Shown here: piece by piece, positions 1 through 5,267 of the stretch | Layout: every line of letters starts with the position of its first letter | How positions within the stretch are numbered: the stretch's first letter is position 1 | Source of the DNA: Holosporales bacterium | Lineage (GTDB): Bacteria; Pseudomonadota; Alphaproteobacteria; BNTO01 | DNA length: 5,960 bases | Direction of reading: 5' to 3' | NCBI GenBank assembly: GCA_031270515.1 | Contig: JAISXM010000012.1 | Location: 1 to 5,960, forward strand | The notes under the pieces: generated by a model | Database searches by the model: none | What the model saw: only the letters and a program-made list of their open reading frames with translations | What the model was told of the DNA's origin: nothing | Translations under genes and position numbers: made by a program

Positions 1-315
1 ATGAATACATTGAAATATATTAGCTCGGATAAGAAGCTGCGGGAGGCGGCGCTTTTGAGGCAAAGGGAGATAAATGATCGACATAGCGAGATGACTGTGG
101 CGATACAGCTGGGAGAGGCCCGGGGAGAGGCAAGGGGAGAGGCCCGGGGAGAAGCTCGGGGAAAGGCCATAGGAGAGGCAAACAGCAAGACAAAAATTGC
201 CATTTCTATGCTAAAAAAAGGATTGTCTTTAGATATTGTTAGTGAATGCACAGGGATGTCAGTCCATGAAATTAATACTATTCAGAAAAATAACAAGTTG
301 AACGCTGAAATGTGA
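1..315 (+). CDS. Rpn-family (PD-(D/E)XK nuclease/transposase-like) protein, C-terminal part
   Basis: The frame is open from the first base to a TGA stop and encodes 104 residues. It matches the tail of Rpn/PDDEXK_2 'recombination-promoting nuclease / putative transposase' proteins: a helical segment with SDKKLREAALLRQREI, then a Gly-Glu-Ala-Arg repeat tract (residues 38-61), then a closing helical segment (MLKKGLSLDIVSECTGMSVHEI, about residues 70-91) of the type that ends many family members. The N-terminal nuclease core with its acidic residues and E-x-Q motif is absent, although full members are usually about 250-320 residues. Either the window edge cuts the gene or this is a 5'-truncated remnant; the ATG at base 1 is probably an internal Met. 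Family members are DNA endonucleases linked to RecA-independent recombination. Family assignment is fairly sure; activity of this fragment is unlikely. Repeat R begins 3 bp after the stop. Confidence 0.72.
   Translation: MNTLKYISSDKKLREAALLRQREINDRHSEMTVAIQLGEARGEARGEARGEARGKAIGEANSKTKIAISMLKKGLSLDIVSECTGMSVHEINTIQKNNKLNAEM
112..183 (+). repeat. 12-bp in-frame tandem repeat (six units) encoding GEAR
   Basis: Six consecutive 12-bp units with consensus ggagaggcccgg encode GEAR, GEAR, GEAR, GEAR, GKAI and GEAN. The first four keep the GEAR peptide while their codons vary, and the last two have drifted. Such charged repeats are common in the tail of Rpn-family proteins. Because each unit is four codons, copy-number change by slippage keeps the reading frame. 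Confidence 0.85.
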
Positions 316-318
316 CAG

Positions 319-352
319 GGGCGTCCTCACGAAAAATTTTTAACAAGAACCC
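319..352 (-). repeat. Repeat R, copy 1 (reverse orientation)
   Basis: This 34-bp sequence reads gggcgtcctcac... on the plus strand and ends ...aacaagaaccc. It is the reverse complement, with a few differences, of 507-539, and matches 5367-5400 in reverse. It starts 3 bp after the stop of the first Rpn gene. Its centre contains the AT-rich palindrome aaaaattttt. Together with 507-539 it forms an inverted repeat bounding a 221-bp segment. Confidence 0.8.
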
Positions 353-416
353 ATTGTTTCTGGTCCCTTGAGAATCGCACACTTTCTTAACCATAGTAAA
401 AAATAGCCACTAAACC

Positions 417-503
417 GGGGCCCCATAACAAACAAGTTGAAACTCGTTATCATGCAAGACCTGGATGAGGAGAAAAATTCAACTTGTTTTTATGCACGGG
501 TAT
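417..503 (+). repeat. Dispersed ~87-bp palindromic repeat, copy A
   Basis: A full-length copy of the repeat family that recurs through this window. It begins ggggccccataacaaaca and ends ...cttgtttttatgcacgggt. It aligns nearly end to end with copy C (2395-2482). The perfect 12-bp inverted pair aaacaagttgaa (430-441) and ttcaacttgttt (478-489) would form a stem around a loop of about 36 nt. It lies inside the 221-bp segment bounded by the two R copies at 319 and 507. No transposase is encoded, so it is MITE-like or REP-like. Confidence 0.8.
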
Positions 504-506
504 AAA

Positions 507-539
507 GGGTTCTTGTTAAAAATTTTCAAGAGGACGCCC
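507..539 (+). repeat. Repeat R, copy 2 (forward orientation)
   Basis: This 33-bp sequence starts gggttcttgttaaaaatttt and ends gaggacgccc. It is an inverted partner of 319-352 and a direct partner of 5367-5400. It begins about 4 bp after the right end of copy A. No convincing target-site duplication is visible outside the 319/539 pair. Confidence 0.8.
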
Positions 540-550
540 GTGATTAATTA

Positions 551-664
551 ATGACGCGGCGTTGCTTTATGACATTTAACATGCAGCAAATCATTGAACA
601 CGTATTTCCTGATAATTTAATAACGATTCAGGATAAAAATACTACTATATTCATGAAAATTTAA
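551..664 (+). CDS. Doubtful small ORF (37 codons) upstream of the MarR gene
   Basis: An ATG at 551 opens a 37-codon frame ending in TAA at 662-664; an internal ATG at 569 would give 31 residues. The product contains FNMQQIIEHVFPDNLITIQD. The helix-then-strand look of MQQIIEHVFPDNLITIQD recalls the start of small BolA-type proteins, but the match is too short to claim. No Shine-Dalgarno sequence precedes either ATG. It may be a remnant of a decayed gene, a leader peptide or chance. Confidence 0.2.
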   Translation: MTRRCFMTFNMQQIIEHVFPDNLITIQDKNTTIFMKI

Positions 665-713
665 CCCCCTTGTTGTATATTTAAACTAAAGAGTTTAAGA
701 ATTCGCAAGCCAA

Positions 714-1163
714 ATGAAAACATTATACTATGATATAGCGAACTGTATTGAGCGTTCTTATAAGCTGTTTCTTGATTTGATAAAGTACGAGTTGGATAGA
801 GTAAAAATTTACGACATAAACAATGTCCAAGCTCTAGTGCTTTATAATATTGCAGATCAAGAGGTAAGCGTCGGTGAACTGACATCTCGTGGCATGTATC
901 AGGGGTCAAACGTTTCGTACAATTTAAAAAAATTGATCCAGGCCGGATACATAGTGCAGACTCCATCGGAGCACGACAAAAGGTCACTTCATGTACGTTT
1001 GTCCGAGAAGGGCAGGCAAGTATATGACTTCATAGATAAATGTATATCAGAGCAATCTGAAGAGTTTAAAACGATGTTCCCTAATATGAAGTCTTTAAGC
1101 CTTGTGCATAAGCATTTGCAGATATTGGAAATATTTTGGAGCCAACAAAGCGCTCGCAAGTAG
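714..1163 (+). CDS. ldtR: LdtR-like MarR-family winged-helix transcriptional regulator
   Basis: The 149-residue product is a complete MarR-type regulator. An N-terminal dimerisation helix region (residues 1-35) is followed by a winged helix-turn-helix: YDINNVQALVLYNI (33-46), VSVGELTSRG (51-60), the recognition helix around YQGSNVSYNLKKL (62-74), and a wing with the MarR D-x-R signature (D88, R90) before LHVRLSEKGRQV. It ends in C-terminal dimerisation helices. The combination YDIN..QAL and GSNVSYNLKKL is characteristic of alphaproteobacterial LdtR, described in Liberibacter as a regulator of an L,D-transpeptidase gene and stress tolerance. It probably acts as a cytoplasmic homodimer on cell-envelope genes; no such target lies in this window. 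The ATG at 714 gives the usual family length, but there is no strong ribosome binding site. The MarR fold is certain; the LdtR orthology is likely. Confidence 0.85.
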   Translation: MKTLYYDIANCIERSYKLFLDLIKYELDRVKIYDINNVQALVLYNIADQEVSVGELTSRGMYQGSNVSYNLKKLIQAGYIVQTPSEHDKRSLHVRLSEKGRQVYDFIDKCISEQSEEFKTMFPNMKSLSLVHKHLQILEIFWSQQSARK

Positions 1164-1181
1164 TGCAGAGGCTTTGGCGCT

Positions 1182-1280
1182 GGGTCCCCATAACAAACAT
1201 TGCTTTTATTTCCGATAGTTTGAACGTCGTTGTAATACAAGGTTTGGGCGGGAATAACAGTTCAAATTGTTTTTATCCTT
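1182..1280 (+). repeat. Dispersed palindromic repeat, copy B1 (with internal insertion)
   Basis: The left end gggtccccataacaaaca (1182-1199) is identical over 18 bases to copy C at 2395-2412. About 19 extra bases follow (to about 1218), then the family core gaacgtcgttgtaatacaag and a right arm ttcaaattgtttttat (1261-1276). After that the sequence departs from the canonical right end (tkggcaggt) into tccttgtttaaacctt, which resembles the inverted core of copy B2. It begins 18 bp after the regulator gene's stop. Confidence 0.7.
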
Positions 1281-1289
1281 GTTTAAACC

Positions 1290-1367
1290 TTCCAATAAAA
1301 ACAATTCGAATTTTCATCCCTGTTTAAACCTTGTACTACAACGACGTTGGAATTATTTATTAGACCT
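1290..1367 (-). repeat. Dispersed palindromic repeat, copy B2 (inverted)
   Basis: A reverse-orientation copy. On the plus strand it reads ccaataaaaacaattcgaat, then catccctgtttaaaccttgt, then actacaacgacg, ending at attagacctg. Its reverse complement aligns with the family core (cgttgtartacaaggtttaa) and right arm (attgtttttattgg). Paired with B1 it makes a long imperfect inverted repeat: 27 bases at 1219-1245 match the complement of 1326-1352 with three mismatches. Confidence 0.7.
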
Positions 1368-1428
1368 GTTGCGCAAGCCCTTTTGGGTCGTTGATTCCTG
1401 CCGTGTTGACGCAGCTTTTGCAATGACA

Positions 1429-1457
1429 AAATTCAAATTGTTTTTATGGGCAGGTAT
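1429..1457 (+). repeat. Right-arm fragment of the dispersed repeat (copy F) upstream of accD
   Basis: This fragment carries attcaaattgtttttatggg followed by caggtata, almost identical to the right end of copies C (2455-2482) and E (5418-5443). No matching left arm lies immediately upstream. It may be the displaced right end of B1, split by later insertion of B2 and of the unrelated 1368-1428 sequence. In 1368-1428 I see no gene, RNA or clear terminator. Confidence 0.7.
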
Positions 1458-1461
1458 ATTT

Positions 1462-1470
1462 TGTTACAAT
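1462..1470 (+). promoter_or_regulatory. Candidate extended -10 promoter for accD
   Basis: TG (1462-1463), one base, then TACAAT (1465-1470) is an extended -10 motif 35 bp before the accD start. Upstream, TTTTTA (1441-1446) lies 18 bp away and TTGTTT (1438-1443) lies 21 bp away, so any -35 would come from the repeat arm and is weak. No good Shine-Dalgarno sequence is seen before the ATG at 1506. This is inference from motif match only. Confidence 0.35.
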
Positions 1471-1505
1471 CGCACGTGTTGCGGCTTAAGTGTGCGTGCT
1501 CAGAT

Positions 1506-2357
1506 ATGAATTGGCTAACCGAGTTTGTTCGCCCCAAGATTCAGGCGTTGATGGACAAGTCTCAGAACACTCCCGAAGATTTGTGGGTAAAATGTGCCAA
1601 ATGCGAGCAAATGATCTTCCACAGAGAGCTCCAGGAGAACCTGCATGTTTGCCCCAGTTGCTCTTACCACATGAGGCTATCGCTGGCGGAGCGACTCAGC
1701 ATGCTGTTCGACAATGCGCAGTATCAGGTCGTGCCAGTCGCACAGACGCCAGATGATCCGCTGCAGTTCAAGGATGCGAAGCGCTACTCGGACCGCTTGA
1801 GGGAGTACAGGGCGAAAACGAAGCAGCACGACGCAATTACGGTGGCGCTCGGGGCGATCCATGAGCAGGACGCAGTGGTCGCGGTCATGAATTTTGATTT
1901 CATGGGTGGGTCGATGGGCCTGTTTGTGGGGCATGCGTTTCGGGCTGCGGCGGAGCTGGCGATTAGCAGGCGGTTGCCGTTTGTGGTAGTGACGGCGTCC
2001 GGGGGGGCGCGCATGCAAGAGGGGATGCTTTCGTTGATGCAGATGCCCGCGACCGTGATCAGCGTGGAGCGCCTCAGCAGGGCGCGCGTGCCGTACGTTG
2101 TCGTGCTGACGGATCCGACGATGGGCGGGGTCAGCGCGTCGTTTGCGATGCTGGGCGATGTGACGCTGGCGGAGGCGGGGGCTTTGGTCGGGTTCGCAGG
2201 GCCGCGGGTCATTGAGGAGACGATTAAGCAGGTGCTGCCGGATGGGTTCCAGAGAGCGGAGTTTTTGAGGAGCCACGGGATGGTCGATATTGTGGTGGAG
2301 AGGAGAGCGCTGGCGGGAACGCTGGGGCGCGTGCTGGGGGTGCTGAGGAGGAATTGA
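1506..2357 (+). CDS. accD: Acetyl-CoA carboxylase carboxyltransferase subunit beta
   Basis: AccD pairs with AccA to form the carboxyltransferase that moves CO2 from carboxybiotin on AccB to acetyl-CoA, giving malonyl-CoA, the first committed step of cytoplasmic fatty-acid synthesis. The product is 283 residues. It starts with the family N terminus MNWLTEFVRPKIQAL and has the zinc ribbon CAKC (C30, C33) and CPSC (C49, C52). The crotonase-fold domain carries TASGGARMQEGMLSLMQM (163-180), LTDPTMGGVSASFAMLGD (201-218) and AGPRVIEETI (231-240). It ends at GFQRAEFLRSHGMVDIVV, with no obvious truncation. An in-frame ATG at 1446 exists but lies in the repeat/promoter region and would add 20 residues before the canonical start. 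The usual downstream neighbour folC is absent; aspS converges instead. The 3' half is markedly GC-rich. Confidence 0.97.
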   Translation: MNWLTEFVRPKIQALMDKSQNTPEDLWVKCAKCEQMIFHRELQENLHVCPSCSYHMRLSLAERLSMLFDNAQYQVVPVAQTPDDPLQFKDAKRYSDRLREYRAKTKQHDAITVALGAIHEQDAVVAVMNFDFMGGSMGLFVGHAFRAAAELAISRRLPFVVVTASGGARMQEGMLSLMQMPATVISVERLSRARVPYVVVLTDPTMGGVSASFAMLGDVTLAEAGALVGFAGPRVIEETIKQVLPDGFQRAEFLRSHGMVDIVVERRALAGTLGRVLGVLRRN

Positions 2358-2367
2358 CGAGTCAAAT

Positions 2368-2401
2368 GGGATCCCGCGAGCACCAAACCGACGCGGGTCC
2401 C
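2368..2401. terminator. GC-rich hairpin downstream of accD, possible terminator
   Basis: gggatcccgcg (2368-2378) can pair with cgcgggtccc (2392-2401), leaving one bulged A and a 13-base loop. It lies 11 bp after the accD stop, in the spacer between convergent accD and aspS. No T-run follows on the plus strand, so it is not a textbook intrinsic terminator. The right strand of the stem is the first seven bases of repeat copy C, so the hairpin depends on the repeat insertion. Confidence 0.4.
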
Positions 2402-2482
2402 CATAACAAACAATTTGAAGTTCGTTGTATTATAAGGCTTAGATGAGGATAAAAATTCAAATTGTTTTTATTGGCAGGTATA
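2395..2482 (+). repeat. Dispersed ~87-bp palindromic repeat, copy C (reference copy)
   Basis: The cleanest full copy. The left end is gggtccccataacaaaca, the core is gttcgttgtattataagg, and the right end is tttttattggcaggtata. The perfect 12-bp inverted pair aaacaatttgaa (2408-2419) and ttcaaattgttt (2456-2467) flanks a 36-base loop. The outer ends are imperfect terminal inverted repeats (gggtccccata against the complement of tattggcaggt). It occupies most of the spacer between accD and aspS and encodes nothing recognisable. Confidence 0.85.
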
Positions 2483-2524
2483 CGCACCAAAAGCCAGTTT
2501 CTGAGGAGTTTGGAAAGACGTCTA

Positions 2525-4315
2525 CTATTTCGCAACCTTCCGCAGCTGCACATGCACCTCACGAAGCTGCTGTTCTGTGACCGCACACGGCGCCTTCATC
2601 ATCAAATCCTGCGCCTGCTGATTGAACGGAAACGGAATAACCTCCCTTATGCTCGGTTCATCCGCCAGCAGCATAATCATCCTGTCAATCCCGGGCGCGC
2701 ACCCTCCGTGTGGAGGCGCACCAAACTTAAACGCATTAATCATGCCCGAAAATTTCTCATCCACCGTCGCCTTATCATACCCGGCAATTTCAAACGCCTT
2801 ATACAGAGTCTCCGGTTCGTGATTGCGGATGGCGCCACTGGACAGCTCAATCCCATTACAAACAACGTCATACTGGTACGCCTTTATGTCCAGCGGATCG
2901 CACGTTTGCAGAGCGTTCAGCCCCCCTTGCGGCATCGAAAACGGATTGTGGGAGAACACAATCACCCCCGTGTCCTCATCCTTTTCGTACATTGGAAAAT
3001 CCACGATCCAACAAAACTCAAAACGGTTTTGCGCAATCAATCCAAGCGTTTTCCCAAGTTTCGTCCGCACCTGCCCAGCGGATTTTGCGGCCTTTTCCAC
3101 GTTGGAGTCCGCGACAAAGAACAACACATCGCCACTTTCTAAGCACGTCGTCTCACATAAATGTCGTGTGCGCTCCTCATCCAAAAACTTAGCAATCGGC
3201 CCTCTAATGCTGGCTTCCTCCTTTACTATATACCCCAGTCCAGGCATTCCCATCTCTACGGCCCAATCGTTTAATTTCTCGAAAAAGCTGCGCGGTTGGC
3301 TACCTGCGCTTGGGACGCGAATGGCCCGAATCGCGCCCCCTTTTTGCACGATTGAATCAAATGCGACAAACTTACTGCCTGAAAAGACGACGGAAACATC
3401 GGCTATTACTAAAGGATTACGCAAATCCGGTTTGTCCGTCCCGTACATCAGCATAGCGTCATCATACGTTATGCGTCGAAACGGCGCCGGAGAAACGTCG
3501 CGCCCATTGGCGAATTCACAAAACACCCCGTGGAGGACTGGCTCAATTGCGGCAAACACGTCTTCCTGGGACGCAAAAGCCATCTCGAAATCCAGCTGAT
3601 AAAACTCCCCCGGAGAGCGATCCGCACGCGCATCCTCATCCCGAAAGCAAGGCGCGATCTGGAAATATTTGTCAAACCCGGCGACCATTAATAGCTGCTT
3701 GAATTGCTGTGGCGCTTGGGGGAGCGCGTAAAATTTCCCAGGATGTACGCGGCTCGGAACGATGTAGTCGCGCGCCCCTTCAGGTGACGACGCGGTCAAA
3801 ATCGGCGTTTGGATTTCCAAAAAGCCTTGCTCCGTCATGCGGCGGCGAAGGTACGATATCACAGAAGAACGCAGCACAATATTTGCGTGCACTTTTTCCC
3901 TTCGCAAATCCAAGAAACGATAAGTCAAGCGCAAGTCTTCGGGGGTATCCACGTCTTGGTTTATAGGGAAAGGGAGCGATGTGGACTGGGCTAGGACGAG
4001 CACGTCGCTGACAACGATTTCGATCGCCCCAGTCTTTAGGTTCGGGTTGACGGTATCGCTGGAGCGCTTTGTGACCTCCCCAGAGACCTGAATGATTGAT
4101 TCGTTGGAAAGCCGCTCTGCTATGGCAAACCCGCTACTTCCTGGCTCGAGGATGCACTGAGTCAACCCAAAGTGATCGCGCAAGTCGATGAACATCAATT
4201 GTCCGTGGTCTCGCTTGCGATGGATCCAGCCAGAAAGAACGACGCGCTGTCCACTGTGTTCGTGAGTCAGCTCTCCACAAGTGTGCGTTCGGTATAAGGT
4301 TGACGCGATTGGCAT
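2525..4315 (-). CDS. aspS: Aspartyl-tRNA synthetase (bacterial type), possibly non-discriminating
   Basis: This cytoplasmic class II synthetase charges tRNA-Asp with aspartate. The 596-residue product is the normal length for the bacterial form with the GAD insertion. An N-terminal OB-fold anticodon-binding domain (about 1-110, with LSGWIHRKRDHGQLMFIDLR at 27-46) precedes the catalytic core. Class II motif 1 ends near QTP (169-171); motif 2 is FRDEDARADRSPGEFYQLDF (224-243); the GAD insertion spans about 305-425; motif 3 is GIDRMIMLLADEPSIREVIP (542-561). The ending PFPFNQQAQDLM is typical of the family. The start MPIASTLYRTHTCGEL fits family N termini. His37 in RDHG corresponds to the histidine associated with non-discriminating AspRS, which also charges tRNA-Asn for GatCAB amidation; this is suggestive only. 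It is convergent with accD and divergent from the exported-protein gene, so it appears monocistronic here. Confidence 0.98.
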   Translation of the reverse strand: MPIASTLYRTHTCGELTHEHSGQRVVLSGWIHRKRDHGQLMFIDLRDHFGLTQCILEPGSSGFAIAERLSNESIIQVSGEVTKRSSDTVNPNLKTGAIEIVVSDVLVLAQSTSLPFPINQDVDTPEDLRLTYRFLDLRREKVHANIVLRSSVISYLRRRMTEQGFLEIQTPILTASSPEGARDYIVPSRVHPGKFYALPQAPQQFKQLLMVAGFDKYFQIAPCFRDEDARADRSPGEFYQLDFEMAFASQEDVFAAIEPVLHGVFCEFANGRDVSPAPFRRITYDDAMLMYGTDKPDLRNPLVIADVSVVFSGSKFVAFDSIVQKGGAIRAIRVPSAGSQPRSFFEKLNDWAVEMGMPGLGYIVKEEASIRGPIAKFLDEERTRHLCETTCLESGDVLFFVADSNVEKAAKSAGQVRTKLGKTLGLIAQNRFEFCWIVDFPMYEKDEDTGVIVFSHNPFSMPQGGLNALQTCDPLDIKAYQYDVVCNGIELSSGAIRNHEPETLYKAFEIAGYDKATVDEKFSGMINAFKFGAPPHGGCAPGIDRMIMLLADEPSIREVIPFPFNQQAQDLMMKAPCAVTEQQLREVHVQLRKVAK

Positions 4316-4351
4316 TACGAAGGCTCAAGTTTTATGAAACGTCTGACGTGG

Positions 4352-4380
4352 ATTATAGCGCATAACGTGTCGTCTAAAAA
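4352..4380 (-). promoter_or_regulatory. Candidate aspS promoter
   Basis: On the minus strand a perfect TATAAT (4357 down to 4352) lies 36 bp before the aspS ATG. Seventeen bases further upstream is TTTTTA (4380 to 4375), a weak -35 that is the end of repeat copy D. The -10 is convincing; the -35 is poor. Confidence 0.45.
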
Positions 4381-4454
4381 ATCAGTTTGAATTTTATTCC
4401 TGTTTAATCTTTGCATTACAACGATATTCAAGTCGTTTTTTATAGGGACCTGCC
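4375..4454 (-). repeat. Dispersed palindromic repeat, copy D (inverted)
   Basis: Read on the minus strand it starts ggcaggtccctataaaaaac, continues with tcgttgtaatgcaaagatta and aacaggaataaaattcaaac, and ends tgattttttaga. The order of end, core and arm is the same as in copies C and B2. The stem arms have diverged from perfect pairing. It sits between the aspS and exported-protein genes, with its right end facing aspS. Confidence 0.65.
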
Positions 4455-4494
4455 CTAATTCTTTTTCTGGTCTATAATTATTATCAAGTTAATG

Positions 4495-4523
4495 TTGCAA
4501 TATGCGCTGTTGGATCGTATAGT
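4495..4523 (+). promoter_or_regulatory. Candidate sigma70-type promoter for the exported protein
   Basis: TTGCAA (4495-4500), a 17-base spacer and TATAGT (4518-4523) make a reasonable housekeeping promoter about 50 bp before the ATG. Another TATAAT at 4473-4478 has no matching -35. The surrounding 4455-4571 stretch is very AT-rich and contains no gene. Confidence 0.45.
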
Positions 4524-4559
4524 TAATATACAAAAGTCGTATATATATTTGTAGATAAA

Positions 4560-4564
4560 AGGAG
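4560..4564 (+). promoter_or_regulatory. Strong Shine-Dalgarno site for the exported protein
   Basis: AGGAG within aaaaggagaag lies 7 bases before the ATG at 4572. It is the only clear ribosome binding site in the window and fixes the start of this gene, suggesting comparatively strong translation. Confidence 0.8.
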
Positions 4565-4571
4565 AAGAATA

Positions 4572-5267
4572 ATGTATACAAAATTTGTGAAAATTTCAGT
4601 CGCAGCCATCATTTTTGCATCAAGTGCGACGTTTGCAGGGGCACCAAGTGAGACGTTTGCAGATGCATCAAGTGAGACGTTTGCAGATGCATCAATTGAG
4701 ACGTTTGCAAGTGCACCAGAAGTTTTAACGTTGCAAGGACGGGATGCGCTCGATCTTACTTTAAATAGCATACTTCAGCCAATAGCCGGTCAGAATGAGG
4801 TTGTGATCCTTGATTTGGATATAATTCAAACTCTTGTGTATCGTATTAAATATTTGCAGCATCATTGTTATGCTGAGGGCGAACTAAACAACTTTCTTTT
4901 GTTCGAAGTAAGTGAGCTTCGAACACAAACTGAGTCGGGGCAAAGAGAAAATCGTACTGCTTTTGCAGGAAAGGCGCCTAATGTGGAGCCATTCGAATAT
5001 GGTCGTGATAAAGTTTGCGATGCGAACATTGTCGCCGCCCCGAATCTTCCTCTCTATGACTTGAGAGGGCGTTTTGGTTCGGTTGATATCCTTGATAAAT
5101 TAGTCAATGAAAGAAGGCGAGCCTTGGTTGATGCTCGTTTTGCTAGTAATTTTCTTCAGCTATATGAACGCTTAGAAGACAAATCTGCGCATTTGTCATC
5201 CGCCAATGATAAACTCAGAGCAGATATCCGGGATCTACGAGCAATGAACAAGGCAATGTTCGAATAA
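4572..5267 (+). CDS. Exported protein of unknown function with N-terminal octapeptide repeats and C-terminal coiled coil
   Basis: The product has 231 residues and I recognise no family. A Sec signal peptide is clear: positive N region (MYTKFVK), hydrophobic stretch ISVAAIIFASSA, then a likely signal peptidase I site after TFA (residue 22). An octapeptide repeat with consensus SETFADAS covers about residues 18-49 and overlaps that site. The middle part is mixed, with hydrophobic/acidic VVILDLDIIQTLVYRIKYL (77-95) and two cysteines (C99, C149) that could form a disulfide in the periplasm. The final 40 residues (LYERLEDKSAHLSSANDKLR and onward) look like an amphipathic coiled coil. No lipobox and no further membrane helix are seen. 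Its own Shine-Dalgarno site and promoter-like sequence suggest a single-gene unit. It is probably a secreted or periplasmic, lineage-specific protein; its role is unknown. Confidence 0.8.
   Translation: MYTKFVKISVAAIIFASSATFAGAPSETFADASSETFADASIETFASAPEVLTLQGRDALDLTLNSILQPIAGQNEVVILDLDIIQTLVYRIKYLQHHCYAEGELNNFLLFEVSELRTQTESGQRENRTAFAGKAPNVEPFEYGRDKVCDANIVAAPNLPLYDLRGRFGSVDILDKLVNERRRALVDARFASNFLQLYERLEDKSAHLSSANDKLRADIRDLRAMNKAMFE
4622..4717 (+). repeat. 24-bp tandem repeat, four units, spanning the signal-peptide cleavage site
   Basis: Four head-to-tail 24-bp units start at 4622, 4646, 4670 and 4694, with consensus aagtgagacgtttgcagatg + catc. Units 2 and 3 are identical. They encode SATFAGAP, SETFADAS, SETFADAS and IETFASAP. 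Twenty-four bases is eight codons, so gain or loss of a unit preserves the frame. The first unit is the end of the signal peptide itself. Confidence 0.9.

Noticed and set aside
319..539. A single 221-bp MITE with target-site duplication
   Set aside because: The inverted R copies are real, but the flanks (tgacag left, tgatta right) give no convincing direct duplication, so only the repeats are annotated.
594..622. Promoter TTGAAC-17-TTAATA for the regulator gene
   Set aside because: The -10 is weak and the site is about 90 bp from the ATG; it is not better than chance in AT-rich DNA.
1446..1505. Upstream in-frame ATG for accD at 1446
   Set aside because: It lies in the repeat arm and overlaps the -10-like motif; the canonical AccD start MNWL begins at 1506.
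1136..1509. Short plus-strand ORFs across the ldtR-accD spacer (1136-1327 and 1267-1509)
   Set aside because: They translate through inverted repeat copies and show no protein-like pattern or start signal.
1677..2413. Two long minus-strand ORFs opposite accD (1677-2276 and 1784-2413)
   Set aside because: Both are antisense to a certain gene in GC-rich sequence; their proteins are low-complexity Arg/His- or Ser/Thr-rich with no domain. Shadow frames.
417..2482. CRISPR array
   Set aside because: The repeats are long, dispersed, in both orientations and separated by genes, with no regular spacers and no cas genes.
2462..3599. Plus-strand ORFs of 226 and 258 codons (2462-3142 and 2823-3599) opposite aspS
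   Set aside because: They are mirror frames of the well-supported aspS gene with no recognisable domain or ribosome binding site.
4473..4478. TATAAT as a second promoter for the exported-protein gene
   Set aside because: No -35-like hexamer lies 16-18 bp upstream (ctgccc at that place).
4523..4771. Minus-strand ORF with repeated LDASANVS-type peptide
   Set aside because: The repeat is only the antisense reading of the 24-bp tandem units in the exported-protein gene.
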